Positions 43,834 through 54,142 of a stretch of 64,000 bases of DNA are shown here, piece by piece (position 1 is the first letter of the stretch; each line of letters opens with the position of its first letter). The translations under genes and the position numbers were made by a program. The DNA is taken from the NCBI RefSeq assembly GCF_002754375.1, contig NZ_PEFF01000001.1:4853501-4917500 (forward strand). The letters run 5' to 3'. The notes under the pieces were generated by a model. The model had not been told where the DNA came from and searched no databases. It was given only the letters and a program-made list of their open reading frames with translations. This DNA comes from Variovorax sp. 54 (GTDB lineage: Bacteria; Pseudomonadota; Gammaproteobacteria; Burkholderiales; Burkholderiaceae_C).

Positions 43834-44451
43834 TCAGTTCACGGCGTCCGCGTTGGCGACATGGAACTCGTCATGCGTGCGCTTGGGCTGCAGGCCGAGG
43901 TCTTCGAGGAGGTTGGCCAGCGCATGCACGCTGAGGGTGAGCGAGAAGATCGGCAGGATGAGCTGCACCAGCCACGTCGGCCAGTCGAGCGTCTGCGTGC
44001 GCTCGGTGTAGAGAAAGTTGAAGCTCTCGGCGGCGAACTCCTTCGCGTCGAAGCCGTGGCGCACGATGCCGGCCGGGTCCATCCACAGCCAGCACATCGC
44101 GAGCAGGGCCAGCCCGAGCAGCAGCACACCGCTCGAGGCGCTGGCCTTGGCGATGCGCGCGGCCCGGGTGCCGAGCTTGTCGGTGAGCAGCGTCACCGCA
44201 AAGTCCAGCCGCAGCCGCGTCATCGCCGACGCACCGATGAAGGTGAGCCAGACCACGCAGTACACCGAGGCCTCGTCCACCCAGTAGATCGGAAAGCCAC
44301 CGTAGCGCGTGACCACGTTCAGCAGCACCAGCACGATGAGCAAGCCCATCAGGCTGCTGAGCAGGTGGCGCTCGCAGCGCAGGACAAAGTCCGACGCGTC
44401 GAGCACACGGCGGGACAGGCCGCCGCTTTCTTTCAAGGCGTTTTCTTGCAT
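43834..44451 (-). CDS. TRAP transporter small permease (DctQ family)
   Basis: A 205-residue membrane protein with four helices (VDEASVYCVVWLTFIGASAM is the typical DctQ block) and a charged C-terminal tail longer than usual. It joins DctM in the membrane complex. It follows the DapA-like gene by 37 bases on the minus strand. Confidence 0.9.
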   Translation of the reverse strand: MQENALKESGGLSRRVLDASDFVLRCERHLLSSLMGLLIVLVLLNVVTRYGGFPIYWVDEASVYCVVWLTFIGASAMTRLRLDFAVTLLTDKLGTRAARIAKASASSGVLLLGLALLAMCWLWMDPAGIVRHGFDAKEFAAESFNFLYTERTQTLDWPTWLVQLILPIFSLTLSVHALANLLEDLGLQPKRTHDEFHVANADAVN

Positions 44452-44488
44452 GGTGTTCTGGGCCTTGGGGTGCGTCGTATGCGGCGGC

Positions 44489-45403
44489 TCAGGCGACCGA
44501 TTGGTATTGCGTGGGCCGCGTGGCCAGCGCCTTGCCGACGACCTTCTCGATGAAGGCGCGCTCTTCGCCGATGAGCGGCAGGCGCGGGCGGCGCATGTGC
44601 TCGGTGCCCACGCCGACCAGCAGGTCGATGAGCTTGAGGTTCTGCACCAGCTTGGTCGACACGTCCAGATGCAGCATCGGCGTCATCCACTGGTAGAGCT
44701 TGAGCGCTTCAGCGAACTTGCCGGCCTTCATCAGGTCGTACAGCGCCACCGTTTCGCGCGGGAAGGCACAACCGACACCGGCCAGCAGGCCATCGCAGCC
44801 CAGGGCGAGGCCTTCGTAGGCCAGGTCGTCCACGCCCAGGAACAGCTGGTAGCGGTCGCCCACGGTGTTGCGCAGGTCGGTGATGCGGCGGATGTTGTCG
44901 GTGCTTTCCTTGATGGCCGCGATCCACTCGCAGTCGGCCAGTTCGACCATGTGCTCGGGCTTCAGGTCCACGCGGTAGGCCACCGGGTTGTTGTAGACCA
45001 TGATGGGTTTCTGGGCCGCGTTGGCGATGGTGCGCACGTTGAGCATCGCTTCGCGCGCATCGGCCACGTAGATCACCGAGGGCATGACCATGTAGCCGGC
45101 CACGCCCAGCTTGTTGGCGCCGTCCACGTAGCGAAGGGCTTCGCGGGTGCTGGTCTCCGACACGTTGGCCAGCACGGGGATGCGGCCGTCGGCGGCATCG
45201 AGCGCGATCTTGGCGACCTGCAGCTTTTCTTCCAGCGTCAGCGTGCTGGCTTCGCCCAGCGAGCCGCAGGTGACGAGGCCATGGATGCCGTTGCGGATCT
45301 GGAAGTCGATGTGGCGGGCGGTGCCCTCGGCGTCGATGCTTTCGTCGGCGTGGAACTTGGTGGTGATGGCGGGGAAGATGCCTTGCCAGCGGGGATTGCT
45401 CAT
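44489..45403 (-). CDS. DapA-family aldolase/lyase (dihydrodipicolinate-synthase-like)
   Basis: A 304-residue class I aldolase-fold enzyme. The Schiff-base Lys is in IAAIKESTDN near residue 164, the proton-relay Tyr in MVYNNPVAYR, and the carboxylate-binding loop reads CGSLGEAS. It is unlikely to be the biosynthetic DapA because it leads a TRAP uptake operon, which argues for a catabolic role on a 2-keto acid or hydroxyproline-type intermediate (inference). Probably controlled by the adjacent IclR regulator. Confidence 0.87.
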   Translation of the reverse strand: MSNPRWQGIFPAITTKFHADESIDAEGTARHIDFQIRNGIHGLVTCGSLGEASTLTLEEKLQVAKIALDAADGRIPVLANVSETSTREALRYVDGANKLGVAGYMVMPSVIYVADAREAMLNVRTIANAAQKPIMVYNNPVAYRVDLKPEHMVELADCEWIAAIKESTDNIRRITDLRNTVGDRYQLFLGVDDLAYEGLALGCDGLLAGVGCAFPRETVALYDLMKAGKFAEALKLYQWMTPMLHLDVSTKLVQNLKLIDLLVGVGTEHMRRPRLPLIGEERAFIEKVVGKALATRPTQYQSVA

Positions 45404-45697
45404 GAGCGTGTACCTCGAAAAAGAAAAGAAAGGACGCTGCGGACAGCGGGTGGAACCAGGGTCTGAAGGCTTGGTTTCTAAATATATTAGTAAGATATGT
45501 GAAATATCCGCTCAGGGTATTAGCAGATTGCATGCCAACCGAAATGGTGGTTGGAGGCGCTTGAAAAGGGCGATCGGGCGTCGGGAAGCACCGCCTTGGC
45601 GCACCCTGCGCACCGGGGCGCCTCACGATGCAGCGGACGAAAAAAAGCCCCGCGGCGGTGAACGCGGCGGGGCGTGCGGCTGGCGCCGGCGCGGTGC
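45404..45697 (-). promoter_or_regulatory. Control region of the DapA/TRAP operon
   Basis: A 294-bp gap without a gene. An AT-rich island at about 45470-45530 stands out and probably holds the promoter. It contains GATAT-GTGAA-ATATC (45494-45508, 5-bp arms) and, further up, CCAACC (45535-45540) paired with GGTTGG (45549-45554). I could not fix -35/-10 boxes with normal spacing. The iclR terminator occupies 45640-45673. Confidence 0.5.
45640..45673 (-). terminator. Terminator of the iclR gene
   Basis: On the minus strand GCCCCGCCGCG pairs with CGCCGCGGGGC (one C-C mismatch) over a 5-base loop and is followed by seven T (45646-45640). It lies 24 bases after the IclR stop. Confidence 0.85.
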
Positions 45698-46474
45698 TCA
45701 GGTCGGCGTCGTCGCCCCGAAGCCCAGCCAGTACGGATCGCCCACGCGCTTGCCCACGCTGCTGGCCGCGTCGCGCACCGTGGCGCCGAAGCGCGCCACC
45801 AGCGGTTCCGACAGCTGCTCCGCGGGCAGCGCGATGCCGAAGGCGTAGGTCTGCCGCGTGGCGGGGTCGAGCACCGCCGACGAGATGCCCGCCACGTTGG
45901 TCACGTACTCGCCGCGCGACAGGGCCCAGCCCGTGTCGCGGATCACGGCCAGGCGCGCGAGCAAATCCTTGCGGGTCTTCGGTGCGTGGCCGCGGCCCTG
46001 GTCGAGCCGTGCGCCGATCAGCGCGCCCACTTCGTCGTCGCCCAGGCGGGCCAGCAGCGCGCGGCCCATGGCGCTGGAGTAGGCGGGCGCGCGGCTGCCC
46101 GGCGGCGTGTAGATCTGCAGCGCGCCGGCGCCGGTGCGCATCTGGATCACCAGCGTGTCGGTGCCGTCGAGCACGTTGATGTAGCCCGTGTAGCCCGTCT
46201 CGCGCACCAGCGCATCGAGCGCTTCCTCGACCAGCGAGGCCGTGTTGCGCGAGGCGCGGAAGTGGTACGAGGCTTCCATGATCACGCCGCCCGGGCGGTA
46301 GGCGCGCGTGGCCGCGTCGCGGTCCAGGAAGCCGTAGCCGGCCATCATGCTCAGCGTGCGCGAGGCCGAGCTCTTGGGCAGGCCCAGCTCGGTCACGACG
46401 TCCGTCACCGTGATGTCGCGACGCAGCCGCGCGATCAGCTTCAGGACGTCCATGGCGTTGGCAAGGGTGCTCAT
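45698..46474 (-). CDS. IclR-family transcriptional regulator
   Basis: A 258-residue regulator: N-terminal winged HTH (MDVLKLIARLRRDITVTDVV, ELGLPKSSASRTLSMMAGYG) and a C-terminal effector domain (SSAMGRALLARLGDDEVGAL, GISSAVLDPATRQTYAFGIA). The ATG at 46474 fits the family's N terminus; the frame is open further upstream only through the promoter region. It lies between the DapA/TRAP operon (downstream, same strand) and the divergent OPT-DUF917-racemase operon, and two 6-5-6 palindromes before the latter are its probable sites. Confidence 0.9.
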   Translation of the reverse strand: MSTLANAMDVLKLIARLRRDITVTDVVTELGLPKSSASRTLSMMAGYGFLDRDAATRAYRPGGVIMEASYHFRASRNTASLVEEALDALVRETGYTGYINVLDGTDTLVIQMRTGAGALQIYTPPGSRAPAYSSAMGRALLARLGDDEVGALIGARLDQGRGHAPKTRKDLLARLAVIRDTGWALSRGEYVTNVAGISSAVLDPATRQTYAFGIALPAEQLSEPLVARFGATVRDAASSVGKRVGDPYWLGFGATTPT

Positions 46475-46551
46475 CGTGTTCGGTAGGTTGGGGTGGGAAT
46501 CATAGGTTCGGCGCCGGTGCGTCTTTTCGGCCGACCCGGGTGAACGCCCGC

Positions 46552-46579
46552 TTGACAGCCGAAAGTACGGTTTTATCAT
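46552..46579 (+). promoter_or_regulatory. Promoter of the OPT operon
   Basis: TTGACA (46552-46557), a 16-base spacer and TATCAT (46574-46579) form a good sigma-70 promoter 56 bp upstream of the OPT start. The two palindromic operators lie immediately downstream. Confidence 0.75.
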
Positions 46580-46582
46580 TCA

Positions 46583-46619
46583 GTCCAAGTTTATTGGACA
46601 TGGTTCCAAAATATGGAAC
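46583..46619. promoter_or_regulatory. Two tandem 6-5-6 palindromic operators
   Basis: GTCCAA-N5-TTGGAC at 46583-46599 and GTTCCA-N5-TGGAAC at 46603-46619 are perfect palindromes of the same geometry with centres 20 bp apart, about two helical turns. They sit between the -10 and the ribosome site of the OPT gene, the place for a repressor, most likely the divergent IclR protein. Confidence 0.8.
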
Positions 46620-46634
46620 TAACAAGGAATGACC

Positions 46635-48275
46635 ATGCACCATGAAGTGACGGCCGCCGCGCCGCTGGAAGACAAGGGCGACGCGCATGCCGGGCTGCAC
46701 CCGAAGGCGCTGGCGCCCGCCAATCTGATCCTCACCGTGGTGCTCAGCGTGTTCGGCGCCATCGTCGGCATCCAGATGCTGGCGAGCCTGGGCATCACGC
46801 CGAGCACCTCGCTGATCGGCGCGCTCGCGGCGATGTCGCTGGCGCGCGTGCCGCTGGCCATGTTCCGGGGCTTTCGCTCGGTGCATGCGCAGAACCTCGC
46901 GCAGACGAGCATCTCGTCGGCCACCTTCGGTGCGGCCAACAGCCTGTTCCTGCCGATCGGCATTCCGTTCCTGTTCGGCCTGCCGCAGATGGTGGTGCCG
47001 ATGCTCATCGGCGTGAGCCTTGCGATGCTGCTCGACGCCTGGCTGCTCTATCGCATGTTCGACACGCCGGCCTTCCCGGCCAAGAACCCGTGGCCGCTGG
47101 GCATCGCCGCGGCCGAGGCCATCAAGGCCGGCGACAGCGGCGGCAAGCAGGCCTGGCTGCTGCTGGGCGGGCTGGCCACCGGCGTGGCGGGCGCGGTGTT
47201 CAAGCTGCCGATGTCGGCCTTCGGCGTGGCGCTGATCGGCGGGCTCGGCGCCATGACCGCCTTCGGCATCGGGCTGCTGGTGCGCGGCTATTCGGCGCCG
47301 CTGTTCGGCGTCGACATCGGCACGCGCTACGTGCCGCACGGGATGATGATCGGCGCCGGCCTCGTCGCGCTGGTGCAGGTGGCGCGCGTGGTGCTCAAGA
47401 AGCACGAGCGCGCGGCCGACGGCCCCGGCGTGACGAAGGAAGCGCTGGCCGAGGCCCGCGGTGCCACGGTGCTCGGCCGCTCGTTCAAGCTGGGCGGCGC
47501 GGGCTACCTGGCGATCATGGTGCTGCTGTGCGCGGGCACCGGCATCTACACCGGCATGTCGCCGGGCATGCTCGCCTTGTTCATCGTGTACGGCACCTTC
47601 GCGGCCTTCGTGCACGAACTCATCGTGGGCATCGCGGCCATGCACTCGGGCTGGTTCCCGGCCTTCGCGGTGGCGCTGATCTCGCTGCTGCTGGGCATCC
47701 TGATCGGCTTTCCGCCCGAGGCGCTGGTGGTGCTGGCCGGCTTCTCGGCCGCCACCGGCCCGGCCTTTGCCGACATGGGCTACGACCTCAAGGCCGGCCA
47801 CCTGCTGCGCGGCGAGGCCTCGGGCTCGGCCTTCGAACTCGAAGGCCGGCGCGAACAGATGATCGCCGGCATGGTCGGCTTCGGCGTGGCGATCGTGGTG
47901 GTCGCCTGCGCGTACCCGCTGTTCTTTGCCAACCACCAGACCGCACCGATCAACGCCGCCTACGTGGCGGCGATCAAGGCTGGCATCTCGGGAGAGACCG
48001 CGCGCAACCTCGCGCTGTGGGCCGTGCCCGGCGCGCTGCTGCAGTTGGCGGGCGGGCCGCGCCAGCAACTGGGCGTGCTGTTCGCCACCGGCCTGCTCAT
48101 CGCCAGCCCGATGGCCGGCTGGATGGTCGCGGCGGGCATCGCCTGCCGGCTCGCGGTGCATGCCGTGCTCGGCGCCGCCGCGCGCGAACGGCTCGAGGTG
48201 TTCGCCGGCGGCGTGATCGCGGGCGATGCGCTCTACAGCTTCTTCTCGGGCGTGGTGAAGAGCGTGCGCAAGTAG
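46635..48275 (+). CDS. OPT (oligopeptide transporter) family permease
   Basis: A 546-residue protein with about 14 hydrophobic segments, matching the OPT/YSL superfamily (RSVHAQNLAQTSISSATFG, FGLPQMVVPMLIGVSLAML, and the DMGYDLKAGHLLRG block typical of OPT proteins). OPT members carry short peptides, amino-acid derivatives or metal chelates. The ATG at 46635 has AAGGA six bases upstream; the ATG at 46629 abuts it. First gene of an operon with DUF917 and a racemase, so the cargo is probably a hydantoin-, amide- or peptide-like compound (inference). Confidence 0.85.
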   Translation: MHHEVTAAAPLEDKGDAHAGLHPKALAPANLILTVVLSVFGAIVGIQMLASLGITPSTSLIGALAAMSLARVPLAMFRGFRSVHAQNLAQTSISSATFGAANSLFLPIGIPFLFGLPQMVVPMLIGVSLAMLLDAWLLYRMFDTPAFPAKNPWPLGIAAAEAIKAGDSGGKQAWLLLGGLATGVAGAVFKLPMSAFGVALIGGLGAMTAFGIGLLVRGYSAPLFGVDIGTRYVPHGMMIGAGLVALVQVARVVLKKHERAADGPGVTKEALAEARGATVLGRSFKLGGAGYLAIMVLLCAGTGIYTGMSPGMLALFIVYGTFAAFVHELIVGIAAMHSGWFPAFAVALISLLLGILIGFPPEALVVLAGFSAATGPAFADMGYDLKAGHLLRGEASGSAFELEGRREQMIAGMVGFGVAIVVVACAYPLFFANHQTAPINAAYVAAIKAGISGETARNLALWAVPGALLQLAGGPRQQLGVLFATGLLIASPMAGWMVAAGIACRLAVHAVLGAAARERLEVFAGGVIAGDALYSFFSGVVKSVRK

Positions 48276-48331
48276 CGCTGCTTCGCCTTCCTTCTTTCCT
48301 TCCTTTCATCACACACACAGGAATCGAATTC

Positions 48332-49381
48332 ATGAAACGCAATCTGACCAGCGACGACGTCCGCGCGGCCATCTGGGGCGGCGCCATCCTCGGCGGCGGG
48401 GGCGGCGGGCTCATTGCTGCCGGCGAGCGCGCCGCGCGCCTGGCGCTGCAGGTCGGCACGCCGCAGCTGTGGAGCGTCGACGAGTTCGACGAAGCCGCGC
48501 TCACCGCCACCATGGCCCTGGTCGGTGCGCCGGCCGCGCCCGATCCGCACGTGCAGCCGGCGCACCTGCTGCGCACGCTCGACCTGCTGCGGCGCGAGCT
48601 GCCGGCGGGGCAGACGCTGGTCGCGCTGCATGCCAACGAGAACGGCGCCGAGACCACGGTCAACGGCTGGTTCCATGCTGCCATGACCGGCCTGCCCGTG
48701 ATCGACCTCGCGTGCAACGGCCGCGCCCACCCCTCGAGCGTGATGGGCGCACTGGGCCTGCACACCGAGCCCGACTACCTCTCGGTGCAGGCCTACGCGG
48801 GCGGCGAGCCGCACCGCTACGTCGAAGGCGTGGTGTCGGGCCGGCTCGAACAGACCTCGGCCGTGGTGCGCCGCGCCTCGGTGGAGGCGGGCGGCCTCGT
48901 GGCGGTGGCGCGCAACCCCGTGACCGTGGGCTACGCGCGCCAGCACGGCGCGCCGGGCGCCATCAGCCACGCCATCGCGCTGGGCCAGACCTTCCTGGAC
49001 GGCGGCGTCGACGCCGTGGCCCGATCGCTCGACGGCCGCCTCGTCGCCGAAGGCACCGTGCGCACCTACCGCTGCGAGCAGCAGGAAGGGCTGGACGTCG
49101 GCGTGGTCGAGCTCGACGACGCGGCCGGCACCACGCTGCGCTTCATCAACGAGTACATGCTGCTGGCGCAGGGTGGCGAGCGCATCGCGCGCTTCCCCGA
49201 CCTGATCATGACCTTCTCGGACGACGGCCAGCCCGTGGTGTCGGCCCATGTGCGGCAGGGCGCGCGGCTGCGCGTGTTGGTGGCGCCGCGCGCGCGGCTG
49301 CTGTTGTCGCGCACCATGTTCATGCCCGAGCTGTACCGCCCGCTCGAGAAGTCGCTGGGCGAAGCCTTCGCGCCGGCCTGA
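48332..49381 (+). CDS. DUF917 family protein (S-methyl-thiohydantoin-desulfurase-like)
   Basis: A 349-residue protein matching DUF917, now described as S-methyl thiohydantoin desulfurase-like as I recall. N-terminal Gly-rich block GGAILGGGGGGLIAAGE, then VNGWFHAAMTGLPVIDLACNGRAHP and TLRFINEYMLLAQGGERIARFPDLI. AGGAA lies eight bases before the ATG. Its partners, an OPT importer and a hydantoin-racemase-like enzyme 13 bases downstream, support action on a hydantoin or related cyclic amide. Substrate unknown. Confidence 0.83.
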   Translation: MKRNLTSDDVRAAIWGGAILGGGGGGLIAAGERAARLALQVGTPQLWSVDEFDEAALTATMALVGAPAAPDPHVQPAHLLRTLDLLRRELPAGQTLVALHANENGAETTVNGWFHAAMTGLPVIDLACNGRAHPSSVMGALGLHTEPDYLSVQAYAGGEPHRYVEGVVSGRLEQTSAVVRRASVEAGGLVAVARNPVTVGYARQHGAPGAISHAIALGQTFLDGGVDAVARSLDGRLVAEGTVRTYRCEQQEGLDVGVVELDDAAGTTLRFINEYMLLAQGGERIARFPDLIMTFSDDGQPVVSAHVRQGARLRVLVAPRARLLLSRTMFMPELYRPLEKSLGEAFAPA

Positions 49382-49394
49382 ACGGAGAAGCCAC

Positions 49395-50186
49395 ATGACA
49401 CTGCGCATCCGCTGGATTCGGGCCGTCGGCAACGACACCTACAACGCGCGCTTCGCGCAAGAGTTTGCCGAGGTGAAGAACCCCGGCACCGAGGTCGAGG
49501 TGGTGTCGCTGCGCAACGCGTCGGTGCAGCACCACGTCGAGTACCAGAGCTACGAGGCGCTGCTGGGCGCCGACATCGTGCGCGCGGTGCGCGACACCGC
49601 GCAGCAGGGCTTCGACGCCGTGGTGGTCGGCTGCTTCTACGACCCGGTGCTGGTCGAGGCGCGGGAGATCTCCGGCCAGACCGTGGTGGTTGCGCCCTGC
49701 CAGGCCTCGTTCGAGATCGCGTCCAACCTGGCGCAGAAGGTGTCGGTGATCGTGGGGCGGCGCAAGTGGGTGCCGCGCATCGAGGCGCGCGTGCGCGAGT
49801 ACGGCCACGCGCACCTGATCGCCTCGTTCCGCGCGCTCGAACTCGGCGTGGAAGACTTCCAGCGCGACCGCGACGAAACCGTGCGCCGCATGATCGCGCA
49901 GGGCCGCCGCGCCATCGACGAGGATGGCGCCGAGGCGCTCATCCTCGGCTGCACGCTCGAGTTCGGCTTCTACCGCCAGCTGCAAGATGCGCTGGGCGTG
50001 CCCGTCATCGATTCGGCGCTGGCCGCCTTCAAGCGCGCCGAGGCGCTGGCCGATACGAAACAGCGTTTCAACTGGACGCCCAGTCGCGTCGGCAGCGGCG
50101 AGCCGCCGCCCGAAGAGAGGGAGCTGCTGGCCTGGAACGTGTTCGACCCGGCGGACGTTCCCATCGCCTCGCCGGTCCACGCCTGA
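49395..50186 (+). CDS. Asp/Glu/hydantoin racemase family protein
   Basis: A 263-residue racemase with the family's two catalytic Cys in VVVGCFYDPVL (near residue 78) and LILGCTLEFGFY (near 185), on both sides of a two-lobed fold. The rest resembles hydantoin racemases rather than glutamate racemases. It starts 13 bases after the DUF917 gene with GGAG upstream. The C-terminal ~40 residues (RFNWTPSRVGSGEPPPEE...) are an unusual extension. Third and last gene of the OPT operon. Confidence 0.86.
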   Translation: MTLRIRWIRAVGNDTYNARFAQEFAEVKNPGTEVEVVSLRNASVQHHVEYQSYEALLGADIVRAVRDTAQQGFDAVVVGCFYDPVLVEAREISGQTVVVAPCQASFEIASNLAQKVSVIVGRRKWVPRIEARVREYGHAHLIASFRALELGVEDFQRDRDETVRRMIAQGRRAIDEDGAEALILGCTLEFGFYRQLQDALGVPVIDSALAAFKRAEALADTKQRFNWTPSRVGSGEPPPEERELLAWNVFDPADVPIASPVHA

Positions 50187-50202
50187 ACACGGCCGCTCCA
50201 TG

Positions 50203-50238
50203 AAAAACGCCCCGCCGCGGAGACCGCGACGGGGCGTT
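50203..50238. terminator. Bidirectional terminator between the racemase and maeB
   Basis: AACGCCCCG and CGGGGCGTT pair, with an inner CGCGG/CCGCG stem and AGA loop. On the minus strand the stem is followed by five T, making it a strong maeB terminator; on the plus strand GTTGTTGTTT follows, weaker for the racemase operon. Confidence 0.85.
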
Positions 50239-50270
50239 GTTGTTTCAGGGAAGAAACGTCGGCGTCAGCC

Positions 50271-52571
<2,301 letters not shown>

Positions 52572-52647
52572 TTGAAAAGTCTCCTTGGTTCTGGCGGGCA
52601 ATGAGGCTACCGCAAAAGCGCAGCCTCTTCTCTCGGGGGGAACGACG

Positions 52648-52681
52648 AGACCCTCTATCTTCCGCCTGATCGAGAGGGTCT
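52648..52681. promoter_or_regulatory. Inverted repeat in the maeB/halogenase divergent region
   Basis: AGACCCTCT (52648-52656) and AGAGGGTCT (52673-52681) form a perfect 9-bp inverted repeat with a 16-base loop in the 231-bp gap. A second hairpin, CCCCT/AGGGG with a T-rich loop, lies at 52704-52720. They could be operators or leader structures; no promoter boxes are clear. Confidence 0.4.
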
Positions 52682-52802
52682 GCCGACTCGCTAAACTTCA
52701 ACACCCCTGTTTTTGAGGGGCAAAAATCCGTGCCGCACGGGCGGTGCGGCGAACCATCGTCCTGGAACGACAGAGCGACAGAACAACACGGAGGGACATC
52801 GA

Positions 52803-54140
52803 ATGACACCCGGACCTTTCACTGGCACCGAACCGGACGTCGTGGTCATCGGCGGAGGCCCCTCGGGCTCCACGGTGGCCGCCTTGCTCGCAGACAAGGG
52901 CCACGACGTGGTGCTGCTCGAGAAGGCGCAGCACCCGCGCTTTCACATCGGCGAATCCCTGCTGCCGATGAACATGCCGCTGTTCGACCGGCTCGGCGTG
53001 CGCACCGAGGTCGAGGCCATCGGCCTGCGCAAGCACGGCGCCGAATTCGTCTCGCCCTGGCATGACCACACCAGCCACTTCGACTTCGGCCAGGCGATGG
53101 ACAAGAGCTTTCCCTATGCGGTGCACGTGCGCCGTTCGGAGTTCGACGAGCTGCTGTTTCGCCATGCCGGCAAGCGCGGCGCGCGCACCTTCGAAGGCCG
53201 GCGCGTCACCGGCGTCGACATGGACGCAGGCAAGGGAACGCCCGACAACCGGCCGCTCGTGAAGGTCAAGGCCGACGACGGCACCGAGACCGAATGGCGC
53301 CCGCGCTTCGTGATCGACGCCAGCGGGCGCGACACGCTGCTGTCGAACCAGTTCGATGCCAAGCAGCGCAACCGCAAGCATGCGAGCGCGGCGCTGTACG
53401 GCCACTTTGCCAACGCCGAGCGCCGTCCGGGCCGCTTCGAGGGCAACATCTCGCTGTTCTGGTTCGACCATGGCTGGTTCTGGTACATCCCGCTGAAGGA
53501 CGGCACCGTGAGCGTCGGCGCGGTGGCCTCGCCGGCCTACTTCAAGCGCCGCAAGGGCTCGCTCGAAGACTTCCTCATGGAAACCATTGCGCTTGCGCCC
53601 AAGCTGGCCGCGCGCCTGAAGAACGCCACGCTGATGGAAGGCGCCACCTCCACCGGCAACTACGCCTACGACTCGAAGTTCTGCCGCGGCGACCGTTTCA
53701 TGATGGTGGGCGACGCCTATGCTTTTGTCGACCCGATGTTCTCGTCGGGCGTGTACCTGGCGATGAACAGCGGCTTCGAGGCCGCGGCCTGCGCAGACCA
53801 CTGGCTCAAGGGCGAGGCGAAAGAGGCCGAGAAGGCCTTCCGCCATTACGAGAAGGTGATGAAGCACGGCCCGAAGATGTTCTCGTGGTTCATCTACCGC
53901 ATCACCTCGCCCGCCATCCGCCGCCTGTTCATGGCGCCGCGCAACATCTGGCGCATGCAGGAGGCGCTGCTGTCCATCCTGGCCGGCGACCTGTTCCGCA
54001 ACACGCCCATCGGGCCGCGTTTCTGGGGCTTCAAGGTGACGTACTACGCGTCGTGCATCGGCATCCTGCCGCAGGCCGTGAAGACCTGGGCATGGCGCCG
54101 ACGCAACCTGAAAGAGTCTCTGGACGCCGCAAAGACCTAG
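52803..54140 (+). CDS. Flavin-dependent halogenase-like oxidoreductase
   Basis: A 445-residue flavoprotein. FAD-binding GGGPSGSTVAALLA, the HIGESLLPMNMPLFDRLG block of phenol/tryptophan halogenases, the lysine region RKHGAEFVSPW, the W-x-W-x-I-P motif in GWFWYIPLKDG near residue 225, and VDPMFSSGVYLAM. This set marks flavin-dependent halogenases as against plain monooxygenases. There is no flavin reductase, NRPS/PKS or carrier-protein gene nearby, so the substrate and even halogenation are open. GGAGGG precedes the ATG. It ends two bases from the convergent glxR gene, with no room for a terminator. Confidence 0.82.
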   Translation: MTPGPFTGTEPDVVVIGGGPSGSTVAALLADKGHDVVLLEKAQHPRFHIGESLLPMNMPLFDRLGVRTEVEAIGLRKHGAEFVSPWHDHTSHFDFGQAMDKSFPYAVHVRRSEFDELLFRHAGKRGARTFEGRRVTGVDMDAGKGTPDNRPLVKVKADDGTETEWRPRFVIDASGRDTLLSNQFDAKQRNRKHASAALYGHFANAERRPGRFEGNISLFWFDHGWFWYIPLKDGTVSVGAVASPAYFKRRKGSLEDFLMETIALAPKLAARLKNATLMEGATSTGNYAYDSKFCRGDRFMMVGDAYAFVDPMFSSGVYLAMNSGFEAAACADHWLKGEAKEAEKAFRHYEKVMKHGPKMFSWFIYRITSPAIRRLFMAPRNIWRMQEALLSILAGDLFRNTPIGPRFWGFKVTYYASCIGILPQAVKTWAWRRRNLKESLDAAKT

Positions 54141-54142
54141 TT

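Noticed and set aside
44489..45403. Biosynthetic 4-hydroxy-tetrahydrodipicolinate synthase dapA
   Set aside because: It leads a TRAP uptake operon beside an IclR regulator, and the usual GTTGE loop is altered to CGSLGE, so a catabolic role is more likely.
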